A DNA stretch of 64,000 nucleotides from Lentisphaerae bacterium GWF2_50_93 (GTDB taxonomy: Bacteria; Verrucomicrobiota; Lentisphaeria; Victivallales; GWF2-50-93), in the NCBI GenBank assembly GCA_001804815.1, contig MHBI01000075.1, forward strand, positions 1 through 64,000, given 5' to 3'. Both the position numbers and the translations under genes were made by a program. Positions 44,072-52,677 of this stretch are shown piece after piece; within the stretch, counting starts at the first letter, position 1, and each line of letters opens with the position of its first letter. The notes beneath the pieces are model-generated. The model ran no database searches. It had not been told where the DNA came from and saw nothing but the letters and a program-made list of their open reading frames with translations.

Positions 44072-44435
44072 CGCGGGACTTGCCCGAAAGTGCAATAAGC
44101 TTGATTTCGGAGAATATGGACTCCAAACGCTTGGTCGTGCATACTTGTCCAATAACGAGATTGAGGCGGCACGTGTCGCCATCAACCGCCACTTGAACCG
44201 TCGCGGCAAGGTATGGATCAGGATGTTCCCGGATAAGCCTATAACAAAGAAGCCGCCTGAGACCCGGATGGGAAAAGGCAAGGGAAATCCCGAAGGCTGG
44301 GTTGCCAGAGTGAAACCCGGGAGAGTCCTGTTTGAAATAAGCGGATGCGGCGAGACCCTCGCAAGGGAAGCCCTCTTCCTCGCATCCACGAAACTGCAAG
44401 TGCGCTGCAAGTTCCTGACACGCGCAATTCACTAA
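44019..44435 (+). CDS. rplP: Large ribosomal subunit protein uL16
   Basis: The 138-residue L16 has the N-terminus [16 protein letters not shown] and the core [16 protein letters not shown]-type block (seen as [20 protein letters not shown]), with [20 protein letters not shown]. Its ATG lies inside rpsC: AGGAGA 6 nt upstream supports it. Overlap with rpsC is 53 nt, likely giving coupled translation. The second Met (44028) is an alternative but still overlaps. Confidence 0.96.
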   Translation: MPLMPKRVKHRKVQRGSNAGLARKCNKLDFGEYGLQTLGRAYLSNNEIEAARVAINRHLNRRGKVWIRMFPDKPITKKPPETRMGKGKGNPEGWVARVKPGRVLFEISGCGETLAREALFLASTKLQVRCKFLTRAIH

Positions 44436-44461
44436 ATTTAAAAGGCGGTTAACACGATATT

Positions 44462-44668
44462 ATGAAAGCTAAAGAAATAAAACAGATGACGAAAGAGGAG
44501 CTCGACCATCAGCTTGGCGAGCTTTTCCGCGAGAGGCTCAACCTGCGCGTGCAGGCCAAGACCGGACAGCTGCAGAACAATGCCAGGGTCGGTCAGATCA
44601 GGCGGGATATCGCAAGGATCAAGACAGAATTAAGAAGCCGGGAACTGAATGAAGCCGGTAAAAAATAA
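44462..44668 (+). CDS. rpmC: Large ribosomal subunit protein uL29
   Basis: The 68-residue L29 has the two-helix pattern MKAKEIKQMTKEELDHQLGE and QNNARVGQIRRDIARIKTEL. It follows rplP in the standard order and is followed by rpsQ. Length is typical. Confidence 0.95.
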   Translation: MKAKEIKQMTKEELDHQLGELFRERLNLRVQAKTGQLQNNARVGQIRRDIARIKTELRSRELNEAGKK

Positions 44669-44693
44669 AATACCTTTAAATTGAGAAGAAAAA

Positions 44694-44963
44694 ATGAGTC
44701 AGGAAACTGAAAAACGCGGACAGAGAAAGCAGAGAGTTGGAACAGTCAAAAGCGACGCAATGACAAAAACCATAGTCGTCGAAGTTGAAAGGCGTGTTCC
44801 GCATCCTCTTTATAAGAAAGTTGTCAAATCCAGCAAACGCTATGTCGCTCATGACGAGAAGGAAGAGGCGAAGACGGGTGATACGGTCAGAATCGTTGAG
44901 ACCAGGCCTCTGAGCAAGACTAAAAGATGGCGCCTCCTGGAAATAATTGAGAAGGCCGAATAA
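44694..44963 (+). CDS. rpsQ: Small ribosomal subunit protein uS17
   Basis: The 89-residue S17 has [20 protein letters not shown] and [19 protein letters not shown], with the end [19 protein letters not shown]. Order rpmC-rpsQ-rplN is the normal one. Confidence 0.95.
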   Translation: MSQETEKRGQRKQRVGTVKSDAMTKTIVVEVERRVPHPLYKKVVKSSKRYVAHDEKEEAKTGDTVRIVETRPLSKTKRWRLLEIIEKAE

Positions 44964-44986
44964 TAATTTTTGGAGACTTTAGTCAT

Positions 44987-45349
44987 ATGATTCAGATGCA
45001 GACAAGATTGGAAGTGGCTGATAATTCCGGCGCAAAAAGCCTTATGGTGATAACCGTGCTCGGTCAGCGCAAGAAATTCGCCCATCTCGGCGACATAGTC
45101 ACCGCCACAGTTAAGGAAGCAATACCGGACGGCACTGTCAAGAAGGCGGAAGTCGTCAAGGCGGTGATAGTCAGGACCTGCAACAAGATACGTCGCGAAG
45201 ACGGTTCATATCTCAGGTTCGACAGGAACGCAGCCGTAATAATAGACGATCAGAACAATCCGCGTGGAACACGAATTTTCGGTCCTGTGGCACGCGAGTT
45301 GCGTGACAAGTACATGAAAATCATCTCCCTCGCTCCGGAGGTCATATGA
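44987..45349 (+). CDS. rplN: Large ribosomal subunit protein uL14
   Basis: The 120-residue L14 opens with [20 protein letters not shown] and ends with [20 protein letters not shown]. The stop overlaps the start of rplX (ATGA), so the two are probably translationally coupled. Confidence 0.96.
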   Translation: MIQMQTRLEVADNSGAKSLMVITVLGQRKKFAHLGDIVTATVKEAIPDGTVKKAEVVKAVIVRTCNKIRREDGSYLRFDRNAAVIIDDQNNPRGTRIFGPVARELRDKYMKIISLAPEVI

Positions 45350-45639
45350 TAATAAAGCATTCAGTTAAAAAGGGTGATACCGTTGCAGTCATTTCCGGAA
45401 AATGGAAAGGCGAACAGGGGAAAATCATTGCAGTAATCAAGAAGAATGAGAGGGTCGTACTTGAGATGATCGGTCTTTCTCCTGAGAAACAGCAGGAAAT
45501 CGGCCGCAAGACCGTTAAGAAGACTCCCGACAACCCCAAGGGCGGACTCATCGAGAGAGCAGTTTCAGTTCATATCTCAAATGTGAAGCTGAAGGTGAAG
45601 GGCGAAAAGGAAACTAAAAATAAAGAAAAAAAGCCATAA
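45346..45639 (+). CDS. rplX: Large ribosomal subunit protein uL24
   Basis: The 97-residue L24 has a KOW turn ([20 protein letters not shown]) and [20 protein letters not shown]. Its lysine-rich C-terminus ([11 protein letters not shown]) is slightly shorter than in E. coli. Start overlaps rplN by 4 nt. Confidence 0.95.
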   Translation: MIIKHSVKKGDTVAVISGKWKGEQGKIIAVIKKNERVVLEMIGLSPEKQQEIGRKTVKKTPDNPKGGLIERAVSVHISNVKLKVKGEKETKNKEKKP

Positions 45640-45651
45640 GGGTTAACTATA

Positions 45652-46188
45652 ATGCCTAACATGTATGAAACATACAAGAAAGTGGTCGTTCCTGCTCTTA
45701 AGAAGAAGCGCGGATACACGAACGACCTGCAGGTACCTAAACTCCGTAAAATAGTAATCACTTCCGGAATTGGAACCAAGATGGAAAAGGACGCCTTCAC
45801 CGAGGCCAAGGAGCACTTTGCGGCAATTTCCGGCCAGCAGTGCCTGGTCACGAAGTCAAAGAAGGACGTCGCGAATTTCAAGCTCCGCAAGAATGTTCCC
45901 GTCGGAGTGATGGTCACCATGCGCGGCCAGAGGATGTATGATTTCCTTGACAGGCTTGTGCACAACGTGCTTCCCAGGGTGAGGGACTTCAGGGGGATCC
46001 CCAAGACGGGGTTCGACGGCTCAGGGAACTACAACTTCGGCCTTCCGGACATAACCGTTTTTCCGGAAGTGGACCTGGACAAGGTAAAGAGGCAGATCGG
46101 TCTTAACATAACATTCGTCACGTCAGCAAAAACCAATGAGGAAGCATTCGACCTTCTGCACATGCTCGAAATGCCTTTCGCCTCATAA
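45652..46188 (+). CDS. rplE: Large ribosomal subunit protein uL5
   Basis: The 178-residue L5 has KLRKIVITSGIGTKMEKDAF, RGQRMYDFLDRLVHNVLPRV and GNYNFGLPDITVFPEVDLDK. It binds 5S rRNA. Standard order. Confidence 0.96.
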   Translation: MPNMYETYKKVVVPALKKKRGYTNDLQVPKLRKIVITSGIGTKMEKDAFTEAKEHFAAISGQQCLVTKSKKDVANFKLRKNVPVGVMVTMRGQRMYDFLDRLVHNVLPRVRDFRGIPKTGFDGSGNYNFGLPDITVFPEVDLDKVKRQIGLNITFVTSAKTNEEAFDLLHMLEMPFAS

Positions 46189-46214
46189 TATAAAAAACGG
46201 GAGAGATTCTAATA

Positions 46215-46400
46215 ATGGCCAAGAAAAGTCAAATAGCCGAATCGAAAAGAAAACCAAAATTCAGCACTAGGGCTTATCATCGTTGTGAACGCTGCGGAAG
46301 AAGGCGTTCGTTCATAGGCAAATTCAGACTTTGCCGGATCTGCTTCAGGGAATTGGCCACGACTGGACAGATACCCGGTGTCACAAAGGCCAGCTGGTAA
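46215..46400 (+). CDS. rpsN: Small ribosomal subunit protein uS14, zinc-binding (type Z) form
   Basis: The 61-residue S14 is the short type Z form with paired CxxC motifs: CERCGRR and CRICFREL. It is not the longer non-zinc form. Zinc dependence follows from the four cysteines. Confidence 0.95.
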   Translation: MAKKSQIAESKRKPKFSTRAYHRCERCGRRRSFIGKFRLCRICFRELATTGQIPGVTKASW

Positions 46401-46416
46401 AAATAGGAAAATAATT

Positions 46417-46815
46417 ATGAGCATGCAGGACAGTATTTCAGATATGATCATCCAGTTGAAGAACGCTGGCATGGCCTCCATCAAGGAGATATCCATCCCG
46501 AATTCAAAGATGAAGGCATCTATCGCACAGGTACTCAAGGACGAAGGCTATATCGCTGATTTCAGCGTTGAAGCCAAGAAGGGTGTTGTCAAGAAACTCA
46601 ACATCAAGCTCAAGTACTACAACAAGAAACCTGTCATCGACGGAATCAAGCGGGTAAGCAGGCCTTCATGCAGGATCTACTGCGGAAGCACTGAGATACC
46701 GAAGATCCGCAACGGTCTCGGAACCGTGATACTTTCGACGCCGAATGGAATTATAAGCGGGAAGAAGGCCGCCGCAGGCAAAGTCGGCGGAGAAATTCTC
46801 TGCTATGTTTGGTAA
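46417..46815 (+). CDS. rpsH: Small ribosomal subunit protein uS8
   Basis: The 132-residue S8 starts at MSMQDSISDMIIQLKNAG (46417), with AGGAA 9 nt upstream; an in-frame ATG at 46378 lies inside rpsN and is not used. The C-terminal GGEILCYVW is the family end. Confidence 0.95.
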   Translation: MSMQDSISDMIIQLKNAGMASIKEISIPNSKMKASIAQVLKDEGYIADFSVEAKKGVVKKLNIKLKYYNKKPVIDGIKRVSRPSCRIYCGSTEIPKIRNGLGTVILSTPNGIISGKKAAAGKVGGEILCYVW

Positions 46816-46840
46816 ACAATAAAAACGTGAGGATAATTTA

Positions 46841-47377
46841 ATGTCTCGTATAGGTAAAAAACCATTGCCGATTCCACAGGGGGTCAAGGCTACTCCCGGC
46901 GCCAAGGACATCACCATCGAAGGTCCGAAGGGAAAGCTTACAAAGGCTCTTCCGCCCATGACAAGCGTCAAAATCGAAAATGGGATACTCCAGGTGAACA
47001 GGGCCGATGAATCACGTACTGCGAGGACGATGCACGGCCTGGCCCGGAGTCTCATAGCAGGAATGGTGGTCGGAGTCACCGAAGGCTACAAGAAGGATCT
47101 TGAGATCGTAGGCGTAGGCTACAAGGCCCAGCTGACCGGACAGAAGATCACTCTCAACCTCGGTTATTCGCATCCCATAGTGTACAATGTGCCCGAAGGG
47201 ATAAAGGTAGTGATCGCCGACAATACGAAGATGAATGTTTCCGGCATTGACAAGCAGCTTGTCGGAGAAGTTGCAGCAACACTCAGGCGTTTCAAGAAGC
47301 CGGAGCCCTACAAGGGTAAAGGTGTCCGCTACGCCAATGAACATATAACAATTAAGGAAGGCAAGACTGTTGCCTAA
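46841..47377 (+). CDS. rplF: Large ribosomal subunit protein uL6
   Basis: The 178-residue L6 has SRIGKKPLPIPQGVKA, LEIVGVGYKAQLTGQKITLN and the end PEPYKGKGVRYANEHITIKE, which are the two-domain L6 marks. Standard position between rpsH and rplR. Confidence 0.96.
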   Translation: MSRIGKKPLPIPQGVKATPGAKDITIEGPKGKLTKALPPMTSVKIENGILQVNRADESRTARTMHGLARSLIAGMVVGVTEGYKKDLEIVGVGYKAQLTGQKITLNLGYSHPIVYNVPEGIKVVIADNTKMNVSGIDKQLVGEVAATLRRFKKPEPYKGKGVRYANEHITIKEGKTVA

Positions 47378-47397
47378 ACTTCCTGGAGAAGAATAGA

Positions 47398-47763
47398 ATG
47401 TCTACTTACAAAACAAAAAAAGAACAACGTATCCGGAGGCACATGCGCCTCCGCAAGATACTGGCCGGAACAGCACAGAGACCACGTCTTGCGCTCAATC
47501 TCACTTCGAAGCATATCTATGCGCAGTTCATTGACGATGATTCTGGAAAGACACTCGCATCAGTATCAACACTTTCCAAGGAGTTTCGCGATCTCAAGGC
47601 CAGGCCCAACATGGATGGCGCGAAGCAGCTTGGAACTATTGCCGCTGAAAAAGCCGTTGCCGCCGGGATTAAATCCATCGTTTTCGATCGTGGCGGATAT
47701 AAATACCATGGCAGGGTCAAAGCCCTCGCCGATGCCGCAAGAAGCGGCGGTCTACAATTTTAG
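47398..47763 (+). CDS. rplR: Large ribosomal subunit protein uL18
   Basis: The 121-residue L18 has RIRRHMRLRKILAGTAQRPR, the segment NLTSKHIYAQFIDDDSGKT and the end DRGGYKYHGRVKALADAARS. It binds 5S rRNA with L5. Confidence 0.95.
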   Translation: MSTYKTKKEQRIRRHMRLRKILAGTAQRPRLALNLTSKHIYAQFIDDDSGKTLASVSTLSKEFRDLKARPNMDGAKQLGTIAAEKAVAAGIKSIVFDRGGYKYHGRVKALADAARSGGLQF

Positions 47764-47778
47764 AGGATATAATTAATT

Positions 47779-48279
47779 ATGGCTAAGAACAGAAATCAGG
47801 ATTCAAAATCATCGGGCTTCGATGAAAAGGTAATAAGCGTCAACCGCGTCTCGAAGGTCGTGAAGGGCGGTAAGAACTTCAGTTTCAGCGCCCTCGTGGT
47901 CGTCGGAGACAAGAAGGGGCATGTTGGAGCCGGCCTGGGCAAGTCCAACGAAGTGTCAGACGCTATCCGCAAAGGTGGCGACATTGCGAAGAAGAACCTA
48001 ATCACAGTGCCGATGAACGGTTCGACGATCACCCATTCAGTCGAAGCGAAGTTCCGTGCCGGAAAAGTCATGATCAAGCCCGCATCCAAGGGGACAGGCC
48101 TGATTGCAGGCGGTGGAATGCGCGCAGTCCTTGAACTCTCCGGAGTCAGCGACGTCCTCGCGAAATCACTTGGCTCGGCCAATCCTGTCACAGTCGTCAA
48201 GGCCACAATGGAAGCGATCAAGATGCTCCGCACCAAGGACGAAATACTTGCAAGAAGAAACATTCTCGGCAACAATTAA
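47779..48279 (+). CDS. rpsE: Small ribosomal subunit protein uS5
   Basis: The 166-residue S5 has [40 protein letters not shown] and [20 protein letters not shown], which are the double-stranded-RNA-binding and C-terminal parts. The next gene, only 20 nt on, is rplO; rpmD, which normally stands between, is missing. Confidence 0.96.
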   Translation: MAKNRNQDSKSSGFDEKVISVNRVSKVVKGGKNFSFSALVVVGDKKGHVGAGLGKSNEVSDAIRKGGDIAKKNLITVPMNGSTITHSVEAKFRAGKVMIKPASKGTGLIAGGGMRAVLELSGVSDVLAKSLGSANPVTVVKATMEAIKMLRTKDEILARRNILGNN

Positions 48280-48298
48280 ACATAGGACTATCCAACTA

Positions 48299-48739
48299 AT
48301 GAAACTTCATGATTTACATACCAGCCCATCAAAGAAGAGACGCAGACTGCTCGGACGCGGCGACGGTTCGGGAAGCGGCGGAACATCAGGAAAAGGCCAT
48401 AAGGGCCAGAAAGCAAGATCCGGCGTGACAATCCGTCCGTTCTTCGAAGGTGGTCAGATACCTTTCTTCAGGCGTCTTCCCAAGAGAGGGTTCAACAATC
48501 CCTCACGCAAGGAGTTCCATATTATAAATATCGCACAGCTTGAAGAGGCTTTTGCGGCCGGAGACGTGGTCGACGAGACAATCCTCCACAAGAAGGGGCT
48601 CATCGCCAAGTCGCAGAAAGGTCTCAAGATTCTCGCCAACGGTGAACTTACAAAGGCCCTCACTATAAAGGCCGATAAGTTTTCAGCTTCTGCAAAATCC
48701 AAGATAGAAGCCGCCGGCGGCAAATGCGAACAGGTGTGA
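48299..48739 (+). CDS. rplO: Large ribosomal subunit protein uL15
   Basis: The 146-residue L15 starts at MKLHDLHTSPSKKRRRLLGR, the standard N-terminus, with a weak ribosome site. The Gly-rich GSGSGGTSGKGHKGQKARSG and the middle FEGGQIPFFRRLPKRGFNN are typical. It follows rpsE directly, without rpmD. An in-frame upstream extension into rpsE is not used. Confidence 0.96.
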   Translation: MKLHDLHTSPSKKRRRLLGRGDGSGSGGTSGKGHKGQKARSGVTIRPFFEGGQIPFFRRLPKRGFNNPSRKEFHIINIAQLEEAFAAGDVVDETILHKKGLIAKSQKGLKILANGELTKALTIKADKFSASAKSKIEAAGGKCEQV

Positions 48740-48793
48740 TGTTCCTTTCGTTTACACGTCAGACCTCTTGAAACCTAACATCAGGAATTCATA

Positions 48794-50161
48794 ATGTTTT
48801 CGGCCTTTACAAACAGCTTTAAGATAAAAGAACTGAGAAATAAGATTCTCATAGTTCTTGGTATAATCGCCCTCAGCCGTCTAGCGGCCAACATCCCCTG
48901 CCCCGGGGTTGATCCGGCAGCACTAAAGGCCTACTTCGAAACAAACAAGCAGCTCGACTCGGCCTCTTTCATGAGCCTGTTCGATCTCTTCAGCGGTGGT
49001 GCTCTCGGGCATTTTGCAATAGCCACCCTGGGAATCATGCCGTACATTTCCGCATCCATCATAATGCAGCTCCTCATACCAGTAATACCAAACCTCGAGA
49101 AGATGGCGCGTGAAGGCGATTCCGGCAGGCAGAAGATACACCAGTACACTCGTTATCTGACAGTAATCATATGCATAGTCCAGGGCGCAATGGCCGCGAT
49201 GGCGATGATCAGCCCTTCAAGGCTTGGACTTCCAACCCCCACGCAGGATCTGGTTCTCCACCCCGGTCCGGCATTCGTATTCATGACTGTCATCATCCTC
49301 ACCTGCGGCACAATGTTCCTCATGTGGCTCGGTGAACAGATCACCCACTATGGAATCGGAAACGGCGCATCAATGATCATCACGGTCAGCATCATCTCGA
49401 GAATGCCAGCCTCATGCTTCCATCTCTTTGACATGGCGGCCAGCGGACAATCCGAGTCAGGCGAAAAATTCAAGCCCGTACAGCTTCTGATACTCCTGAT
49501 AATCTTCGCGCTCGTCACGGCGGCGACGATCCTCATCACACAGGGACAGCGCAGAATCCCAATACAGATGGCGAAGCGGATTGTCGGATTCAACAAGATG
49601 AAGGGTGGAACCACCTACATGCCCCTGAAGGTCAACTTCTCCGGCGTCATGCCCATCATCTTCGCGAGCGCGATACTCATGTTCCCGCCGATGATACTTG
49701 CCTGGATACCTACTGACCTGACGCGTTCAATGACGACTCTCTTCAACAATGACAGCATTTCATACATGGCCATCTACGGTTTCATGATACTGATCTTCTC
49801 ATATTTCTGGGTTGCGAACCAGTTCAATCCCATCCAGATCTCCGAGAATCTCAAGAAGGAAGGCGCCTATATCCCGGGCATACGCCCAGGAAAGCCTACC
49901 GCCGAGTTCCTTGATCACACCATGACAAGGCTCACCCTGGCCGGCGCAATATTCCTTACAGCCCTGGCCCTGTTTCCGACCGTCCTCTACACAAAAATGA
50001 GCATTCCATACATGATCGCCTCCTTCTTCGGCGGCACAAGCCTGCTGATCATAGTCGGTGTAATGCTCGACACTCTCAGCCAGATGGAATCCCATCTTGT
50101 AATGCGCAACTATGACGGCTTCCTCAAGAGGGGAAGACTCCGCAGCCGCAGAACACGCTGA
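48794..50161 (+). CDS. secY: Preprotein translocase subunit SecY
   Basis: The 455-residue SecY has ten membrane helices with ILIVLGIIALSRLAANIPCP, IMPYISASIIMQLLIPVIPN, QITHYGIGNGASMIITVSI, and MKGGTTYMPLKVNFSGVMPI as clear blocks. It forms the core of the protein-translocation channel. It ends the ribosomal run; adk, map, infA and rpmJ, often next, are not here. Confidence 0.97.
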   Translation: MFSAFTNSFKIKELRNKILIVLGIIALSRLAANIPCPGVDPAALKAYFETNKQLDSASFMSLFDLFSGGALGHFAIATLGIMPYISASIIMQLLIPVIPNLEKMAREGDSGRQKIHQYTRYLTVIICIVQGAMAAMAMISPSRLGLPTPTQDLVLHPGPAFVFMTVIILTCGTMFLMWLGEQITHYGIGNGASMIITVSIISRMPASCFHLFDMAASGQSESGEKFKPVQLLILLIIFALVTAATILITQGQRRIPIQMAKRIVGFNKMKGGTTYMPLKVNFSGVMPIIFASAILMFPPMILAWIPTDLTRSMTTLFNNDSISYMAIYGFMILIFSYFWVANQFNPIQISENLKKEGAYIPGIRPGKPTAEFLDHTMTRLTLAGAIFLTALALFPTVLYTKMSIPYMIASFFGGTSLLIIVGVMLDTLSQMESHLVMRNYDGFLKRGRLRSRRTR

Positions 50162-50277
50162 GTACGTATTCAGCAAACGATGCCGTTTACTTAATCCGTA
50201 CTAAAAATAAAATATGAAGATATCCTTCAATGGCAGCTGGCGTATTTTAGCCATGGCATAAATTCCAATTCATTTTC

Positions 50278-50305
50278 TTGCATAGTGGAATCCACGATAT
50301 ATAAT
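50278..50305 (+). promoter_or_regulatory. Candidate sigma-70 promoter upstream of cmk
   Basis: TTGCAT at 50278-50283 and TATAAT at 50300-50305 are separated by 16 nt and precede the cmk start by 32 nt. This would serve the cmk-thioesterase-ftsW-murG run. Confidence 0.5.
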
Positions 50306-50337
50306 TTGTCTCCAAACAATCATCCTTAGCGGTTAAC

Positions 50338-51018
50338 ATGTCAATAGTCAACGTAATAGCAATAGACGGCCCCGCAGCCTCGGGCAAAAGCACCATTGCA
50401 CAGAAAGTCGCCGACAAACTCGGGGGCTATTACATAAGCACCGGCAATATGTATCGGGCAATCACCCTCTTCGCAATGCAGAACGATATTCCACTTGACT
50501 CGGAGATAGATCCGGACCGCATAGACAAGATACTGAGCAGGCTCGAGCTGACCTACAGGGCTGATCCCGCGGGGAAGCTGCACCTGATCATGAATTCCAG
50601 GATTTCTGATTCTGAAATCCGTTCACCTGAAGTGGCGAAGTACGTAAGCAAGGTTGCCGCCATGGAAAACGTCCGGGCATGGATGATCGGCAGACAGCGG
50701 GAACTTGCATCCCTTGGCCTTCTCATCATGGAGGGGCGCGACATAGGAACAGTCATTTTCCCGGATGCGAAATACAAGTTCTTCCTGACCGCCTCTCCTG
50801 AAGTCCGCGCAAGGAGGAGGCTTGCACAATCCGGGGAGACAGCCGCAGGCTCCACTGTAGCTTCGGTTGCGAAGGAGATTGCCCTGCGTGATGAAATGGA
50901 CAGCAAACGCAAGATAGCCCCTTTGAAAAAGGCGGATGATGCTATATTTATAGACAGCAGCGATATGACAGTTGACGAGGTTGTCGACCTTATAACATCC
51001 CGTGCGAGGAGAAAATGA
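50338..51018 (+). CDS. cmk: (d)CMP kinase
   Basis: The 226-residue kinase has the P-loop IDGPAASGKSTIAQKVADKL, YYISTGNMYRAITLFAMQND for substrate binding, IMEGRDIGTVIFPDAKYKFF and a lid with RARRRLAQSG. It phosphorylates CMP and dCMP. Its stop overlaps the next start (ATGA) and so the two are coupled. Length is usual for the family. Confidence 0.96.
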   Translation: MSIVNVIAIDGPAASGKSTIAQKVADKLGGYYISTGNMYRAITLFAMQNDIPLDSEIDPDRIDKILSRLELTYRADPAGKLHLIMNSRISDSEIRSPEVAKYVSKVAAMENVRAWMIGRQRELASLGLLIMEGRDIGTVIFPDAKYKFFLTASPEVRARRRLAQSGETAAGSTVASVAKEIALRDEMDSKRKIAPLKKADDAIFIDSSDMTVDEVVDLITSRARRK

Positions 51019-51431
51019 AGAGGACGGAGATTCAATACCGTGTTCCATATGCCGACACAGATCAGATGGGTGTTGTTTATTATGCCCATTATCTTGTTTT
51101 TTTCGAAAGGGTCAGGAACGAACTTCTCCGTGAGGAGGGATTCCCGTACTATGAGATTGAAAAGCAGGGGATAATGCTTCCTGTGATTGAGGCTGTATGC
51201 AGGTACAGGAATCCTGCGCGCTACGACGACATGCTGACGATATCAGGCTGGGTTGACGAGATCAAGGGGGTGAAACTCAAGATATGCTGCGAAGTCCGCA
51301 AGGACGGGGAACTGCTTGCGGAGGGATATACCGTGCATGCATGCGTCAATCTGGAAACGCGCCGGCCTGTAAGGCCTCCCGAGAGCCTGATGGGGCTGGT
51401 GAAGAGGAAACTGGATACTGGCAGCTTATGA
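51015..51431 (+). CDS. Acyl-CoA thioesterase, hot-dog fold (YbgC-like)
   Basis: The 138-residue product has the YbgC/4HBT pattern: RVPYADTDQMGVVYYAHYLV (catalytic Asp in ADTDQMG), FFERVRNELLREEGFPYYEI, and RPVRPPESL at the end. It hydrolyses acyl-CoA thioesters; in Proteobacteria YbgC is linked to the Tol-Pal system, but here it stands between cmk and ftsW. Overlap of 4 nt with cmk suggests coupled translation. The physiological acyl chain is unknown. Confidence 0.9.
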   Translation: MKRTEIQYRVPYADTDQMGVVYYAHYLVFFERVRNELLREEGFPYYEIEKQGIMLPVIEAVCRYRNPARYDDMLTISGWVDEIKGVKLKICCEVRKDGELLAEGYTVHACVNLETRRPVRPPESLMGLVKRKLDTGSL

Positions 51432-51477
51432 CTTGAAATTGAAAAATCTGAATTTCCTTAATTGAAAATAAGATATT

Positions 51478-52677
51478 ATGGCCCAAATACGCTTTGCAAG
51501 TCAGGTTATTTTAAATGAAGATGAAACCAGCCGCTGGCCGCACCCAAAACATGCGGCATTGATACTGGCGATAACTGTCCTTTCGATGGTCCTCTTCGGA
51601 CTGGCGATGCTTTATTCGACCTCATCCGGAATCGCAGGCGCCACGCTTTTCAGGAAGCAGATGATCTGGGCAAGCGTCGGAATAGTCGGCGCCATGTTCG
51701 TATATCTTGCAGGCTACAGGAATATCGTCAAACTTTCGCTTGTCCTGATAATATTGAGCGCCCTGCTGCTCATAGTCGCAAGATTGGACAGGCCTATAAA
51801 TGGCGCATACCGCTGGATCCAGTTCCATGGAATGAGCATACAGCCTTCGGAACTGGCGAAGATCTCACTCATCCTTTTCCTGGCAAGCTTCTGTTCGGTA
51901 AGGCAGCGTTTCATGAATTCCTTCATGCATGGCCTTCTGCCCGCAGGACTTGTCTGCGCCCTCATATGCGGACTGGTTCTTGTGGGAAAAGATCTTGGAA
52001 CGACATTCCTGCTGGTGGTCACCATATGGTTCATGCTGTTCGCAGTAGGAGTCAGGCTTGCATATCTTCTTTTGGCCCCGATGCTCGTCCCTTTTGTGTT
52101 CCTCTACCTGAAATACATGGACGCCGAACGATGGTCGAGGATAACTTCCTTCCTGGATCCTGAACTCGTCGCCAAGGACAGCGGATACCAGCTATGGAAC
52201 TCCCTGATGGCGCTTGGTTCTGGATTCTGGGGAGGACTTGGATTCACCCAGAGCAGGCTTAAGTGGAACTATCTTCCGGAAGCGCACACCGACTTCATCC
52301 TCTCAATCGTCGGGGAGGAACTGGGGTTCATTGCAATCATGCTGGTCTTGTTCGGATATATTACGATCCTGATATCATCCGTCTACATAAGCATCATGTC
52401 GAAGGACAGGCAGGGCATGCTCCTCGGTTTTGGAATAAGCGTAATGCTTACCATGCAGGCCGTGATAAACATCGGAGTAATTTCAGGTTCTTTCCCGACC
52501 AAGGGGATCCCCGCCCCCTTTATAAGCTATGGAGGAAGCAATCTGATGATGAGCATTGTCTGCATCGGACTGCTTTTGAGCATAGCGATGGATTCCGGGA
52601 CTGGACAGGAGCCTGCGCCTGCTGAAATGCAGCCGTCGAAGATATCGGGTTCAAAACAGGACATCAAGAATGATTGA
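51478..52677 (+). CDS. ftsW: Peptidoglycan glycosyltransferase FtsW
   Basis: The 399-residue SEDS protein has about ten membrane helices, with INGAYRWIQFHGMSIQPSEL, LVLVGKDLGTTFLLVVTIWF, WNYLPEAHTDFILSIVGEEL and ISYGGSNLMMSIVCIGLL as the diagnostic blocks. It polymerises lipid II at the division septum. The neighbour murG is also a lipid II gene; they overlap by 8 nt. Whether it is FtsW rather than RodA rests on the murG partnership. Confidence 0.94.
   Translation: MAQIRFASQVILNEDETSRWPHPKHAALILAITVLSMVLFGLAMLYSTSSGIAGATLFRKQMIWASVGIVGAMFVYLAGYRNIVKLSLVLIILSALLLIVARLDRPINGAYRWIQFHGMSIQPSELAKISLILFLASFCSVRQRFMNSFMHGLLPAGLVCALICGLVLVGKDLGTTFLLVVTIWFMLFAVGVRLAYLLLAPMLVPFVFLYLKYMDAERWSRITSFLDPELVAKDSGYQLWNSLMALGSGFWGGLGFTQSRLKWNYLPEAHTDFILSIVGEELGFIAIMLVLFGYITILISSVYISIMSKDRQGMLLGFGISVMLTMQAVINIGVISGSFPTKGIPAPFISYGGSNLMMSIVCIGLLLSIAMDSGTGQEPAPAEMQPSKISGSKQDIKND

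Noticed and set aside
48104-48298. Upstream in-frame extension of rplO into rpsE
   Set aside because: It overlaps rpsE entirely; L15 begins with MKLHDL at 48299.
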